From Pseudoxanthomonas koreensis_A (GTDB taxonomy: Bacteria > Pseudomonadota > Gammaproteobacteria > Xanthomonadales > Xanthomonadaceae), in NCBI RefSeq assembly GCF_041890415.1, contig NZ_CP169056.1, forward strand, positions 1,550,001 to 1,614,000: a DNA stretch of 64,000 nucleotides, in the 5' to 3' direction. Each line of letters opens with the position of its first letter. The stretch's first letter is position 1. This document shows, in pieces, positions 35,994 through 44,521 of the stretch. The notes beneath the pieces are model-generated. The model was not told the origin of the DNA, made no database searches, and saw nothing but the letters and a program-made list of their open reading frames with translations. A program made the translations under genes and the position numbers.

Positions 35994-36953
35994 ATGACCC
36001 GGAAGACACGTTTCATGCGCGCATTCGGCCGCGGCACCGCGCCCGTGGCCCTTGCGCTGGCCCTGTTCTGTACCGGCATGGCGCCGGCGTTCGCCCAGAA
36101 CGACAAGATGACGCCCATCGCCACGCCCGACCAGCCGACCGCGATCGCGCTCGACACCGGTCCGCTGCCGGATGCAAAGAATGCCGAGGCCTGGCACAGC
36201 CAGTACGGCAGCGTGTTCGCACGCAACGTGACCGAGGCCACGCTGACCCCGTTCCTGCCCGACCCGGCCAAGGCGACCGGCTCGGCGGTGATCGTCACGC
36301 CGGGTGGCGGCTTCCGTTCGCTGTCGATGCAGAACGAAGGCTGGGACGTGGCCAAGGCGCTGGCCGACCGCGGCGTGGCCGCGTTCGTGCTCAAGTACCG
36401 TCTCAACCAGACCCCGGCCGACCTGGAGGGCTTCAGCGAGTCGATCCGGCAGATGCTGTCGGGCCCGCGCCCGCCGCGTGACCCGGGTGCGTTCGATGCG
36501 GCGAAGATGCTGGCCCCGCAGCTGGCCGACTCGCGTGCCGCCTTCGCCCTGGTGCGCAGCCGGGCCAAGGAGTGGAACGTGGACCCGGATCGCATCGGCA
36601 TGATCGGCTTCTCCGCCGGCGCCATGCTGACCCTGACCACCGCCCTGCACGGCGAGGAGGCAAAGCCGGCCTTCATCGGCAACGTCTATGGCCCGATCAC
36701 CACGTCCGAGAATGTCCCGGCCGACGCCCCGCCGATGTTCGTGGCCCTGGCCGCCGACGACGGGCTGTTCAACAACCAGGGCTTCGGCCTGGTCGAAAGC
36801 TGGCAGAAGGCCGGCCGCCCGGTGGAGTTCCACTACTACGAGCGTGGTGGCCACGGCTTCGGCATGTACCAGAAGGACACCACCAGCACCGGCTGGTTCG
36901 AGGCATGGGTTTCGTGGCTGAAGATGCACGGCATGCTGGACAAGAAGAAGTAA
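35994..36953 (+). CDS. Secreted alpha/beta-hydrolase (carbohydrate-esterase-like)
   Basis: Predicted serine esterase, possibly removing acetyl or other acyl groups from polysaccharides. The 319-aa protein has a long twin-basic signal peptide (MTRKTRFMRAFGRG, then ALALALFC, cleavage after AFA at about residue 34). The oxyanion motif PGGGFRSL is at 103-110, nucleophile S207 in GFSAGA, likely acid D255 or D256 in ALAADDGLF, and H287 in GGHGFG. GGAGA lies 8 bases before the ATG. The Gly-Gly-Gly oxyanion hole resembles the BD-FAE/acetyl-xylan-esterase group. Pairing with the GH3 enzyme supports hemicellulose use, as inference. A GC-rich hairpin follows. Confidence 0.85.
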   Translation: MTRKTRFMRAFGRGTAPVALALALFCTGMAPAFAQNDKMTPIATPDQPTAIALDTGPLPDAKNAEAWHSQYGSVFARNVTEATLTPFLPDPAKATGSAVIVTPGGGFRSLSMQNEGWDVAKALADRGVAAFVLKYRLNQTPADLEGFSESIRQMLSGPRPPRDPGAFDAAKMLAPQLADSRAAFALVRSRAKEWNVDPDRIGMIGFSAGAMLTLTTALHGEEAKPAFIGNVYGPITTSENVPADAPPMFVALAADDGLFNNQGFGLVESWQKAGRPVEFHYYERGGHGFGMYQKDTTSTGWFEAWVSWLKMHGMLDKKK

Positions 36954-36968
36954 GACACCTTGCCTGGC

Positions 36969-36996
36969 CCCGCGGCGATCCAGTGATCGCCGCGGG
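36969..36996 (+). terminator. Hairpin after the secreted hydrolase gene
   Basis: CCCGCGGCGATC (36969-36980) pairs perfectly with 36985-36996 around a CAGT loop, 15 bases after the stop codon. It has no T run, so termination would be Rho-assisted or incomplete. Confidence 0.55.
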
Positions 36997-37150
36997 CCTG
37001 GCCTGCTGGCGCACTGCCAGCCCTCGGGCCACGACTGGGGCCCTTTGTCGACCCCTCCATCGATACGCGCGCCGGGCCTTGCACCGGGCGAACGATGCGG
37101 GCCGGCGCCTGGCTGTTTACACTGGGCATTCCTCCATATGGTGATCCTCC

Positions 37151-37282
37151 ATGGCGAAGCCCAATTATTCGTTCGAAAAGCGACAACGCGAGTTGGCCAA
37201 GAAGAAGAAGCAGGACGAGAAGGAAGCCAAGAAGCGCGCCAACCGCGAACCGGCCAAGCCTGACGCACCGCCGCAGGAGTGA
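37151..37282 (+). CDS. Small lysine-rich conserved-type protein (43 aa)
   Basis: A very short gene that reads MAKPNYSFEKRQRELAKKKK and then continues KQDEKEAKKRANREP with a Pro-rich end. About a third of the residues are Lys or Arg, in heptad-like blocks suggesting one highly charged helix. Codon use fits the neighbourhood. No Shine-Dalgarno is obvious (GATCC precedes the ATG), but a TTTACACT -10-like element lies at about 37117-37124. I recognise the style of tiny basic proteins found widely in proteobacteria without known function; RNA or ribosome association is only a guess. A second such protein is at 41613-41729. Confidence 0.6.
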   Translation: MAKPNYSFEKRQRELAKKKKQDEKEAKKRANREPAKPDAPPQE

Positions 37283-37434
37283 GCGCAAGCGCGCCGCCGG
37301 CAACATCCCCGATCCCGCAGGATGCCGACGACTGGCTGGCACGACCCCGCTGAAAGACTCCGGACGGCAAGCGTCCGCTCCGGTGGCCAGCGCATCCGCG
37401 GCCACGTTGCCGCCTTCACCGTGGCCGGGCGAAG

Positions 37435-38712
37435 ATGAGCCCCTCCCCAAGCCGCGTGCCCACCATGCCCAAGCCCTCGCGGTGGAAATGGATGATCCCG
37501 CTGGCGGTTGTTGCACTGGCCCTGTTCGCATGGGCGGTGCTGCACTGGCGCGGCCCGGCCCTGCCCGGTTATGCGATCAGCAGCGGACCATTGGTGCACA
37601 ACGTCGTGGCCACCGGACGGGTCGCCGCACTCTCGCGCGTACAGGTCGGCGCCGAAATCGCCGGCGTGGTACTGGAACGGCGGGTGATGGAAGGCGACCG
37701 GGTCGCGGCCGGCGACCTGCTGGTGGTACTGCGCGCACGTGACCTGGAAGCCCGCCGTGACGAAGCCCGCGCGGCACTGACTGCCCTTCGCCAGGCCGAG
37801 CGGCCCGATACGGAAGAACGGCTGCGCCAGGCCAGCGCCCAGTTGGCCCAGGCGCAGCGCGAACACACCCGGCGCCGGGAACTGGGCGAACGCCAGCTGG
37901 TGGCACGCGAAAGCGTGGAACAGGCCGCGCAGGCCGTGGTCGCCGCGCGTGCCGCGGCCGAGCAGGCACGGCTGGCGCTGTCCGCGCTGTCCGCCGGTGG
38001 CGCACTCGAGGCCCAGGCCATGCAGCGCCTGGACGCCGCCCAGGCCGAGCTCGACCGCGCCCGCATCCACGCGCCGGTGGCCGGCACGGTGCTGATCCGT
38101 GCGGTCGAACCCGGCGACACCGTCAGCCCCGGCCAGGTACTGCTGGAAATCGCCCGCGACGCCCCCGGCGAAGTGCTGCTGGCCCTGGACGAGAAGAACC
38201 TGGCGCTGCTGGAACAGGGCCAGGCCGCCACCTGCATCGCCGATGCCTATCCGGACCGGCCCTTCGCAGCCGTCGTGCACCACATCGCCCCGGCCATCGA
38301 CCCGGCGCGCGGCACGGTCGATGTGCGCCTGCGGATCGAGCCGGAGGTGGACTTCGTGCGCGAGGACATGACCGTCACCGCGACCATCCTCACCGGCCAG
38401 CGCGAGGACGCGCTGACGGTGGCCAACGATGCCCTGCTCGACGTCGGCGCCGATGGTCGCGCCCGCGTGCTGCGCGTGCGCGGCGGCCGCGTGCACAGCG
38501 TGCCGGTGCGGCTGGGCCTGCGCGGCCTGGCCATGAGCGAAGTCCTGCACGGGCTGGCCGCCGGCGACACCGTGGTGGCCGCAGCTGCGCTCGGCGCGGA
38601 CGGCCTGCCGACCGATGGCGACCGGATCCGCATCCGGCAGCAGCCCGTGCCCGAATCCGGCCACGACGGCCGCGCCGCACGCCACGGCGAGCTGCCGATG
38701 CCGCTGGACTGA
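37435..38712 (+). CDS. Membrane fusion protein of an ABC exporter (DevB/MacA-like)
   Basis: Periplasmic adaptor linking an inner-membrane ABC exporter to an outer-membrane channel. The 425-aa protein has an N-terminal anchor (WMIPLAVVALALFAWAVL, about 19-36), a biotinyl-lipoyl half (VQVGAEIAGVVLERRVMEGD), a Gln/Arg-rich coiled-coil hairpin (about 110-200), the second lipoyl half (RIHAPVAGTVLIRAVEPGD) and a beta-barrel with PARGTVDVRLRIEP. The ATG at 37435 is preceded by GGGCGAAG; a second Met at residue 11 is a possible alternative. The permease gene starts 3 bases after its stop. The order adaptor-permease-ATPase matches DevBCA exporters. Confidence 0.9.
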   Translation: MSPSPSRVPTMPKPSRWKWMIPLAVVALALFAWAVLHWRGPALPGYAISSGPLVHNVVATGRVAALSRVQVGAEIAGVVLERRVMEGDRVAAGDLLVVLRARDLEARRDEARAALTALRQAERPDTEERLRQASAQLAQAQREHTRRRELGERQLVARESVEQAAQAVVAARAAAEQARLALSALSAGGALEAQAMQRLDAAQAELDRARIHAPVAGTVLIRAVEPGDTVSPGQVLLEIARDAPGEVLLALDEKNLALLEQGQAATCIADAYPDRPFAAVVHHIAPAIDPARGTVDVRLRIEPEVDFVREDMTVTATILTGQREDALTVANDALLDVGADGRARVLRVRGGRVHSVPVRLGLRGLAMSEVLHGLAAGDTVVAAAALGADGLPTDGDRIRIRQQPVPESGHDGRAARHGELPMPLD

Positions 38713-38715
38713 CCG

Positions 38716-39915
38716 ATGTGGATCGAATCCAGCATCGCCCTGCGCTTCCTGCGCCAGGGCCGCGCCCAGACGATGCTGATCCTGGTCGGGATCTCGGTTG
38801 GCGTGTCGGTGATCGTGTTCGTCACCGCGCTGATCTCCGGCCTGCAGGCCAACGTCATCGACCGCACGCTCGGCACCCAGGCGCATGTGCGGGTGGAAGC
38901 CCCGCGCGAGATCAACCGCATCGCGCCGGCCGCCGACGGCGTGCTGCAACTGGTGCTGGAGGACCCGCGCCCGCAATCGCTGCGCCCGATCGACAACTGG
39001 CTTGAGGTCCGCGATGTGCTCGACCGGCTGCCGGGCATCACCGCGGTCTCGCCGCTGGTGTCCGGCCCGGCGTTCGGCCGGCGCGGCGAGGCGGTCGAGT
39101 CGGTGGCCCTGGTCGGCATCGACCCGCCGCGCTACCTGCGCGTGATCCCGCTCGACGAACACATCGTCCAAGGACGGCTCAGCGTGGGCTCGGGCAACGC
39201 CGTGGTCGGCCGCAAGCTTGCCGAAGACCTGGGCCTGCGCCTGGGCGGCAAGCTGCGCCTGCAGGCCGGCGACGGGCGCGATGCCATCGTCACCGTGGCC
39301 GGCATCTTCGAACTGGGCGTGCGCGAGCTCGATTCGCGCTACGTCTACGTCGACCTCAAGCAGGCGCAATCGCTGCTGGCACTGCCCGGCGGCGTCACCG
39401 TGATCGACCTCACTGTCGAGGAGCTGTTCGCCGCCGACCGCGTGGCCGCACGGGTGCGCGGCCTGACCGGCCTGCAGGCCGAAAGCTGGATGGAAAGCAA
39501 TGCGCAGCTGATGAATGCGCTCAGCTCGCAAAGCCTGTCCACGCGCATGATCAGTTTCTTCGTGGCGATGTCGGTGGCGTTGGGCATCGCCAGCGTGCTG
39601 GCGGTGAGCGTGGCCCAGCGCATCCGCGAAATCGGCATCCTGCGCGCCATGGGTACACGCCGGCGGCAGATGCTGCAGGTGTTCCTGGTGCAGGGCGCGG
39701 TGCTTGGCCTGGCCGGCTCGGGCATCGGCGCACTCGCCGGCCTTGGCCTGGTGGCCGCGTTCAACACCTTCGGGCCCAAGCTGTTCACCATTCCGCTGCC
39801 GCCGGCCCTGGTACCGGCGGCGATGGCGATCGCCACCCTGGCCGGCATGGGCGCGGCGCTGGTGCCGGCGTGGCGCGCATCGCGCCTGGACCCGGTGGAG
39901 GCCATCCGTGGCTGA
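38716..39915 (+). CDS. ABC exporter permease (FtsX/LolE/DevC-like)
   Basis: Inner-membrane subunit of the same exporter. The 399-aa protein has one N-terminal membrane helix (about 17-40), a periplasmic MacB-like domain (about 45-265) and three C-terminal helices (about 275-300, 325-350 and 365-385) making an FtsX domain; RIREIGILRAMGTRRRQML between helices is the cytoplasmic coupling motif that contacts the ATPase. Unlike MacB, no ATPase domain is fused, consistent with the separate ATPase gene that overlaps the last 8 bases. Substrate unknown; lipid, lipoprotein or peptide export are possibilities in related systems. Confidence 0.9.
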   Translation: MWIESSIALRFLRQGRAQTMLILVGISVGVSVIVFVTALISGLQANVIDRTLGTQAHVRVEAPREINRIAPAADGVLQLVLEDPRPQSLRPIDNWLEVRDVLDRLPGITAVSPLVSGPAFGRRGEAVESVALVGIDPPRYLRVIPLDEHIVQGRLSVGSGNAVVGRKLAEDLGLRLGGKLRLQAGDGRDAIVTVAGIFELGVRELDSRYVYVDLKQAQSLLALPGGVTVIDLTVEELFAADRVAARVRGLTGLQAESWMESNAQLMNALSSQSLSTRMISFFVAMSVALGIASVLAVSVAQRIREIGILRAMGTRRRQMLQVFLVQGAVLGLAGSGIGALAGLGLVAAFNTFGPKLFTIPLPPALVPAAMAIATLAGMGAALVPAWRASRLDPVEAIRG

Positions 39916-40633
39916 AACGCGCGAGGTGCTGCGCCTGGAGGGCGTACGCAAGTCCTACAACGTCGGCCAGCCGACTGAAGTGGAGGTGCTGCACGGCATC
40001 GACCTGCACCTGGACAGCGCCGACTTCGCCGCGCTGGTCGGCCCCTCCGGCTCGGGCAAGAGCACCCTGCTCAACCTGATCGGCCTGCTCGACAGCCCCA
40101 CCGGCGGCGAGCTGTACCTGCGCGGCGAAGCCACCGCGCGCATGGACGACGAGGCACGCACCGCGCTGCGCGGTCGCCACCTGGGCTTCGTGTTCCAGTT
40201 CCATCACCTGATCGGCGCGTTCACCGCACTGGAGAACGTGATGATGCCGTGGATGGTCGCCAACGGCCGCCCGACTCCGCAGATCCTGGACACCGCGCGC
40301 GGCCTGCTGGCCGACGTTGGCCTGGAAAAGTTCAGCGACCGCCTGCCCGACCAGCTCTCCGGCGGCCAGCAGCAGCGCGTGGCCATTGCCCGCGCCCTGG
40401 TCACCCGCCCGGCGTTGCTGCTGGCCGACGAGCCCACCGGCAACCTCGATACCAGAACTGCCGCCGACGTGTTCCAGCTGCTGCGCCGCTTCAACGCCGA
40501 CTACGGCTGCGCGGTCCTGGTGGTCACCCACGATCCGCGCCTGTCGGACACCTGCGATCGCACCATCACCCTGGTGGACGGCAGCATCGTCTCCGACGAA
40601 CGCAACGCGGCGCACACCGGCGGCAGGTACTGA
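39908..40633 (+). CDS. ABC exporter ATP-binding protein (LolD/MacB/DevA-like)
   Basis: Energises the adaptor/permease pair. The GTG at 39908 is chosen because it gives the family N-terminus AETREVLRLEGVRKSYN and overlaps the permease stop; longer in-frame versions lie wholly within the permease gene. The 241-aa protein has Walker A GPSGSGKST (about 45-53), the Q-loop in FVFQFHHLIGAFTALENV, signature LSGGQQQRVAIARAL, Walker B LLLADEPTGNLD and H-loop VTHDPRL. All motifs look functional. It is the last gene of the three-gene unit. Confidence 0.93.
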   Translation: MAETREVLRLEGVRKSYNVGQPTEVEVLHGIDLHLDSADFAALVGPSGSGKSTLLNLIGLLDSPTGGELYLRGEATARMDDEARTALRGRHLGFVFQFHHLIGAFTALENVMMPWMVANGRPTPQILDTARGLLADVGLEKFSDRLPDQLSGGQQQRVAIARALVTRPALLLADEPTGNLDTRTAADVFQLLRRFNADYGCAVLVVTHDPRLSDTCDRTITLVDGSIVSDERNAAHTGGRY

Positions 40634-40865
40634 ATCTCCACGTTGCGGTGGCTCCGGATCCGGGCCGAAACCGGCGCCATCCCGTCGAGCCTGAACATGT
40701 TTCCAGCCTGTATTCAGCCTGGCGCATGAGGCGCGGCCGTTTCGCCTAGCATGGCGCTGCGGGCTAGCGCCCGCTTCGCGCGCTCCGGGCGGCAGCCATC
40801 GCCCGCATCGATCCCTTTCTTGTGTCGTCGTCCGGCCTTGCCGGGCGGTGCCTTACGGGGGTTCC

Positions 40866-41540
40866 ATGCCAGGCTTCAACACCCGCAACCTCACCGTCCA
40901 CGTCGGCGGCCATGCGTTCAAGCTGCGCGTCCTCAGCGACCGCCAGCAGTTCGCCGACCCCGATGGCCATGGTGAACGCCTGGGCATTTCGTCGGCGCAA
41001 TGGAGCCTGTTCGGCCAGTTGTGGCCATCGGGCCAGTTGCTGGCACAGGCCATGGACCGCGCCGACGTGGCCGGCAAGCGCGTGCTGGAAGTCGGCTGCG
41101 GCATCGGCCTGGCCAGCCTGGTGCTGCAGCGGCGCGGCGTGGACGTGGTCGCGTCGGACATGCACCCGCTGGCCGAGCCGTTCCTGGCCTACAACGCCGC
41201 GCTCAACGCGCTGCCCGCCGTCCACTTCCGGCACCTGCGCTGGGCACAGCCGCTGCCCACCCTAGGCCAGTTCGACCTGCTGATCGCCAGCGACGTGCTG
41301 TACGAACGCGGCCATGCCGAGCTGCTCGCCGGCGTGGTCGAGCGCCATGTGCGCGGCACCGGCGAAGTGATGATCACCGACCCTGGCCGCGGCCATAGCG
41401 GTGGATTCACCCGGCTGCTCGAGGCCCAGGGATTCGCCCTCACCCACACGCGCTGCGCGATGGACCACGCCGGCCAGGCCGAACACGGCAGCCTGCTGCA
41501 TTATCGACGCGGCCTGGTGCCCGCCACGGACATGCCATGA
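40866..41540 (+). CDS. Class I SAM-dependent methyltransferase
   Basis: A 224-aa Rossmann-fold methyltransferase. Motif I is LEVGCGIGLASLVLQRRG (about residues 76-93), followed by an acidic motif II (VVASDMHP) and FDLLIASDVLYE (post-motif). This pattern, with SDVLYE, resembles the methyltransferase_16 / ETF-beta-lysine or nicotinamide N-methyltransferase-like groups; the substrate is unknown. The ATG at 40866 is preceded by a GGGGG Shine-Dalgarno; a GTG six codons earlier is less likely. The 232-bp gap upstream holds no clear terminator for the ABC exporter operon. The small lysine-rich gene follows 72 bases downstream. Confidence 0.85.
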   Translation: MPGFNTRNLTVHVGGHAFKLRVLSDRQQFADPDGHGERLGISSAQWSLFGQLWPSGQLLAQAMDRADVAGKRVLEVGCGIGLASLVLQRRGVDVVASDMHPLAEPFLAYNAALNALPAVHFRHLRWAQPLPTLGQFDLLIASDVLYERGHAELLAGVVERHVRGTGEVMITDPGRGHSGGFTRLLEAQGFALTHTRCAMDHAGQAEHGSLLHYRRGLVPATDMP

Positions 41541-41612
41541 AGGTCGGCGCGGGCGCATACTGCCCGCGCCCACTGCAACCGCAGTCAGCGCCGAGGGGCG
41601 CGGGAGGATCCA

Positions 41613-41729
41613 ATGGCCAAGGGCCTGAACCAGAAGAAAGAGCAGAAGAAGAAGCCGGCGAAGACCATGAAGGAAAAGCGCGCCGAGAAGCGCGACAAGG
41701 GTGCCGCCAAGCCGTTCGCGCCGGCCTGA
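41613..41729 (+). CDS. Small lysine-rich protein (38 aa)
   Basis: A 38-residue basic protein beginning MAKGLNQKKEQKKKPAKTMK and ending KGAAKPFAPA. It has GGGAGG 5 bases upstream of the ATG, a strong Shine-Dalgarno that supports it as a real gene. Nearly 40% of residues are Lys or Arg. Function unknown; it is similar in style, though not alignable end to end, to the 43-aa protein at 37151. A Lys-rich helix for RNA or ribosome binding is a guess. Confidence 0.65.
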   Translation: MAKGLNQKKEQKKKPAKTMKEKRAEKRDKGAAKPFAPA

Positions 41730-41812
41730 CATGGAGCCACGCCGGCACGCGATTCACGACGCAGCAACGCGCAGGGCCATGCCGGCCCTGCCTTGCCGGA
41801 AAGCCGGCCCGC

Positions 41813-42749
41813 TCAGGCCCGATGCGTGCCCAGTTGCTCGACCAGCGACTCGCTCGCCTCGTTGAGGCCGATCACCTCGACCTGCGCCCCGTGCCGGCGC
41901 AGCTTCAGCACCACCCGGTCCAGTGCGGCCACCGCACTGGTATCCCAGAAGTGCGCGCCACGCAGGTCGATCGACACCTTCGGCGGTGTGTGCAGATAGT
42001 CGAAGCTGTTGGCAAACTGCACCGCGGACGCGAAGAACACCTGCCCCTGCACGCGATAGCTGCGCACGCCCGGCACGCTGTCGTCGGCGGTGACGGCCAG
42101 CAGCGCGCTCACCCGGCGGGTGAACGACAACGCGGTCAGCAGCACGCCGGTCAGCACGCCCATCGCCAGGTCGCGGGTGGCGACGGTGACCACCACCGTG
42201 CCCAGCATGATGAGGTTGGCGGTCTTCGGATGGGTGCGGATTTCGCGGAAGCTCTTCCAGTGGAAGGTGCCGATGCTGACCATGATCATCACCGCCACCA
42301 GCGCGGCCATCGGGATCAGCGACACCCACTCCGAGGCGTAGACCACCAGCACCAGCAACACCACGCCGGCGACCAGGCACGACAGCCGCCCGCGCCCGCC
42401 GGAGCTGACGTTGATCACCGACTGCCCGATCATCGCGCAGCCGGCCATGCCGCCGAAGAAACCGGTGACCACGTTGGCCAAGCCCTGGCCGGCGGATTCG
42501 CGGCGGCGGTCGGTGGGCGTGTCGGTCATGTCTTCGACGATCTGCGCGGTCATCAGCGATTCCAGAAGGCCCACCACGGCCAGCGTGGCCGACACCGGCA
42601 GCAGGATGCGCAGCGTGTCCCAGTTCCACGGGATATCGGGGACGGAGAACGCGGGCAGGCTGTCGGGCATCTGGCCCATGTCGCCGACGGTGCGGATATC
42701 CAGGCCCAGCGCGATCACCGCCACGGTCAGCACCACGATGGCCACCAGC
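41813..42749 (-). repeat. Direct-repeat copy A of a SulP segment
   Basis: Corresponds to 44537-45473 at a constant offset of 2724 bases. Positions 41997-42388 (392 bp) are identical in both copies; 42390-42480 adds 91 bp after one mismatch. Outside, identity falls: roughly 85% over 41813-41996 and many substitutions beyond 42490. Homology ends at about 42749, the fusion point. Confidence 0.9.
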
Positions 42750-43426
42750 ACCTGGCCACCCTGGGCGATGCGCAGCGGCCAATAGGTGAAGCGGTCGCTT
42801 TCGTCGCGCGGACCGACGATGTAGCCCGGACGGATGATGCTCACGCGCTGGCCGAACTGCCGCCACGCTTCCGCTTCGCTCAGCGCCTTGAGCGGACCGT
42901 AGAGGGCCTCGATGTCGGCGACCAGGGTCTTGCGGGTCTCGGCCATCGCATCCGTGCCGCGATAGGGCGCCAGCGCCGCGTCCTCGGTGATCCCCGGCCT
43001 GGCGCCGTCGGCATAGACCGAGATGGTCGAGATGAAGATGTACTGGCCGACCGCGTCCTTCAGCACCGCGCCGGCATCCCGGACCCAGGAAGGCAGCGAT
43101 GTCGGGTTGTCGATGCACACGTCCCAGCGGCGCCCGCGCAGCGCGCCGAGCTCGCCGCTGTCGCGGTCGCCATGCAGCTGTTCCACCTCGCCGGGCCACT
43201 CGGGCGACGGGCGACGCCCGCGGTTGAACAGGGTTACGCGGTGGCCGCGTGCCAGCGCGTACTGCACCTGGAAGGGCCCGGTGAAGCCGGTGCCGCCCAG
43301 GATCAGGATGTCGAGCGGCCTGGCCGCATGCGCGACGGGCGTGGCCGCGCGCACGGCAACAGGCATGGCGGCGGAAGCGGCCGCGAGCGCGCCGAACTTG
43401 AGCAGGTCGCGGCGTGTGGAAGGCAT
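41813..43426 (-). CDS. Chimeric gene: Tat-signal NAD-dependent epimerase front fused to SulP transporter back half
   Basis: One uninterrupted 537-codon frame encodes two unrelated truncated proteins. Residues 1 to about 225 are the front of a periplasmic NAD(P)-epimerase: twin-arginine signal TRRDLLKFGALAAASAA, then Rossmann motif LILGGTGFTG, FISTISVYAD and SIIRPGYIVGPRDESDRF. The expected last ~140 residues of that enzyme are missing. From about residue 226 (DNA near 42750) it continues as the back half of a SulP anion transporter, including several membrane helices and the C-terminal STAS domain, but lacking the first ~171 residues. The SulP part is nearly identical to the intact gene at 44522-45988. 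A Tat-exported Rossmann domain followed by half a transporter is unlikely to fold usefully, so this is probably a fusion pseudogene still in frame; a new function cannot be excluded. Confidence 0.85.
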   Translation of the reverse strand: MPSTRRDLLKFGALAAASAAMPVAVRAATPVAHAARPLDILILGGTGFTGPFQVQYALARGHRVTLFNRGRRPSPEWPGEVEQLHGDRDSGELGALRGRRWDVCIDNPTSLPSWVRDAGAVLKDAVGQYIFISTISVYADGARPGITEDAALAPYRGTDAMAETRKTLVADIEALYGPLKALSEAEAWRQFGQRVSIIRPGYIVGPRDESDRFTYWPLRIAQGGQVLVAIVVLTVAVIALGLDIRTVGDMGQMPDSLPAFSVPDIPWNWDTLRILLPVSATLAVVGLLESLMTAQIVEDMTDTPTDRRRESAGQGLANVVTGFFGGMAGCAMIGQSVINVSSGGRGRLSCLVAGVVLLVLVVYASEWVSLIPMAALVAVMIMVSIGTFHWKSFREIRTHPKTANLIMLGTVVVTVATRDLAMGVLTGVLLTALSFTRRVSALLAVTADDSVPGVRSYRVQGQVFFASAVQFANSFDYLHTPPKVSIDLRGAHFWDTSAVAALDRVVLKLRRHGAQVEVIGLNEASESLVEQLGTHRA

Positions 43427-43513
43427 GGCAGGTCCCGGCAATGGCGTGGTGCCATGCCAGCACCCCCCCGGCGCCGGCGCCCCCTGCCGGAAGTCGCAGT
43501 GCATTCCGGCAGG

Positions 43514-43813
43514 TCAGCCCGGGTCCCGGGCGCGCGCCTGGTCCACCCTGCGGGCACGTTCCCGTAGCAGGCGCCAGGCGTCGTGGAACGCATATACCCC
43601 CATGCCTGCGGTACACAGCGCGCCAACCGCGAACAGCGCGCGGCCGAACGCCTGGTTCCAGGCGTCGGGGAGCAGAGGAAGGCCGCCGGTGAGCCGCCCG
43701 CCAGACACCACGATGAATATCGCCGTTGCCGCCAGCCCGCAGCAGGCCAGGCCCGCGACGACTGCCGCGGCGACGCTCCGGTTGCGGCGTGGACCCATCC
43801 GGATACGGATCAT
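43514..43813 (-). CDS. Hypothetical small membrane protein
   Basis: A 99-aa protein that I do not recognise. It has two hydrophobic segments (about residues 14-37, VAAAVVAGLACCGLAATAIFIVV, and 57-77, ALFAVGALCTAGMGVYAF), a short basic N-terminus and a highly basic C-terminal tail (RLLRERARRVDQARARDPG). The ATG at 43813 is the most sensible start. It lies 87 bases upstream of the chimeric gene on the same strand and is divergent from the hemerythrin gene. Longer in-frame extensions read antisense to that gene and are rejected. Confidence 0.55.
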   Translation of the reverse strand: MIRIRMGPRRNRSVAAAVVAGLACCGLAATAIFIVVSGGRLTGGLPLLPDAWNQAFGRALFAVGALCTAGMGVYAFHDAWRLLRERARRVDQARARDPG

Positions 43814-43969
43814 CGAACCTCCGGGCCTGGCGAGACCCGCCATCGCCGGCAATCCTAGACGACCGGTCCGCCCGACGACAAACGTACAGGGTGGCCGGTC
43901 CAAGCGATCACGTCGCCACCACGATCGGTGCCGCATCGTCGCGCTGTCCATCCGAAGAAGGAACCGACC

Positions 43970-44503
43970 ATGGCGACGCGCGACATCCTCAAGACCCTCA
44001 GGGCCGAGCACGACGAGCTGCGCGGGCTGTTCGAGGAGATGGAATCCACCACCGACCGCGCCGGCAAGAAGCGTGCCGACCTGCTGGCCAGGATCAAGGC
44101 CAACCTGTTGCCGCATGCGAAGTGGGAGGAGACCGTGTTCTACCCCATGTTCGCCGAGCGCGCCGACCGCGATGGCCTCAAGACCCACGCCGAAGCGGTG
44201 CAGGAACACCGCGCGGTGGAGAAGACCGTGCTGCCGGACGTGCATGCGGCCGACTTCACCACGCCGCAGTTCGCCGGCCGGGTCAAGGTGTTCGGCGAGC
44301 TGATCGACCACCACGCCAGCGAGGAGGAGTCCACCATGTTCTCGATGGCGCGCAAGCTGTTCACCCCGAAGGAGCGGGCCGAACTGGACGTGGCCTACGA
44401 GGAGTGGAAGGCATCGCCCGCCGCGGCCGGCCTGGCGGCGATGGCCGAGGTCAAGACCGGCGCGAAGGCGGCGGTACGCAAGGTGACCCGCCGCGCGCAA
44501 TAA
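43970..44503 (+). CDS. Hemerythrin HHE domain protein
   Basis: A 177-aa four-helix di-iron protein of the hemerythrin-like family, used by bacteria in oxygen, NO or iron sensing and storage. Metal ligands expected of the family are visible as H14 (AEHDELRGLF), H49 and E53 (LLPHAKWEETVFYPMF), H80 (VQEHRAVEK) and the DHHASEEESTMF motif near 110-121. AAGGAA precedes the ATG at 43970; an in-frame ATG 14 codons earlier is less likely. The C-terminus (about 150-177) is Ala/Lys-rich. It sits between the two SulP-related genes on the opposite strand; its stop is 18 bases from the intact SulP stop. Confidence 0.9.
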   Translation: MATRDILKTLRAEHDELRGLFEEMESTTDRAGKKRADLLARIKANLLPHAKWEETVFYPMFAERADRDGLKTHAEAVQEHRAVEKTVLPDVHAADFTTPQFAGRVKVFGELIDHHASEEESTMFSMARKLFTPKERAELDVAYEEWKASPAAAGLAAMAEVKTGAKAAVRKVTRRAQ

Positions 44504-44521
44504 CGACCGCCGGCACCGGCC

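Noticed and set aside
41537..43567. A 676-codon plus-strand frame opposite the SulP-epimerase chimera
   Set aside because: Long His/Gln/Arg-rich frame complementary to the chimera; the same type of shadow appears opposite the intact SulP gene at 44546-46156.
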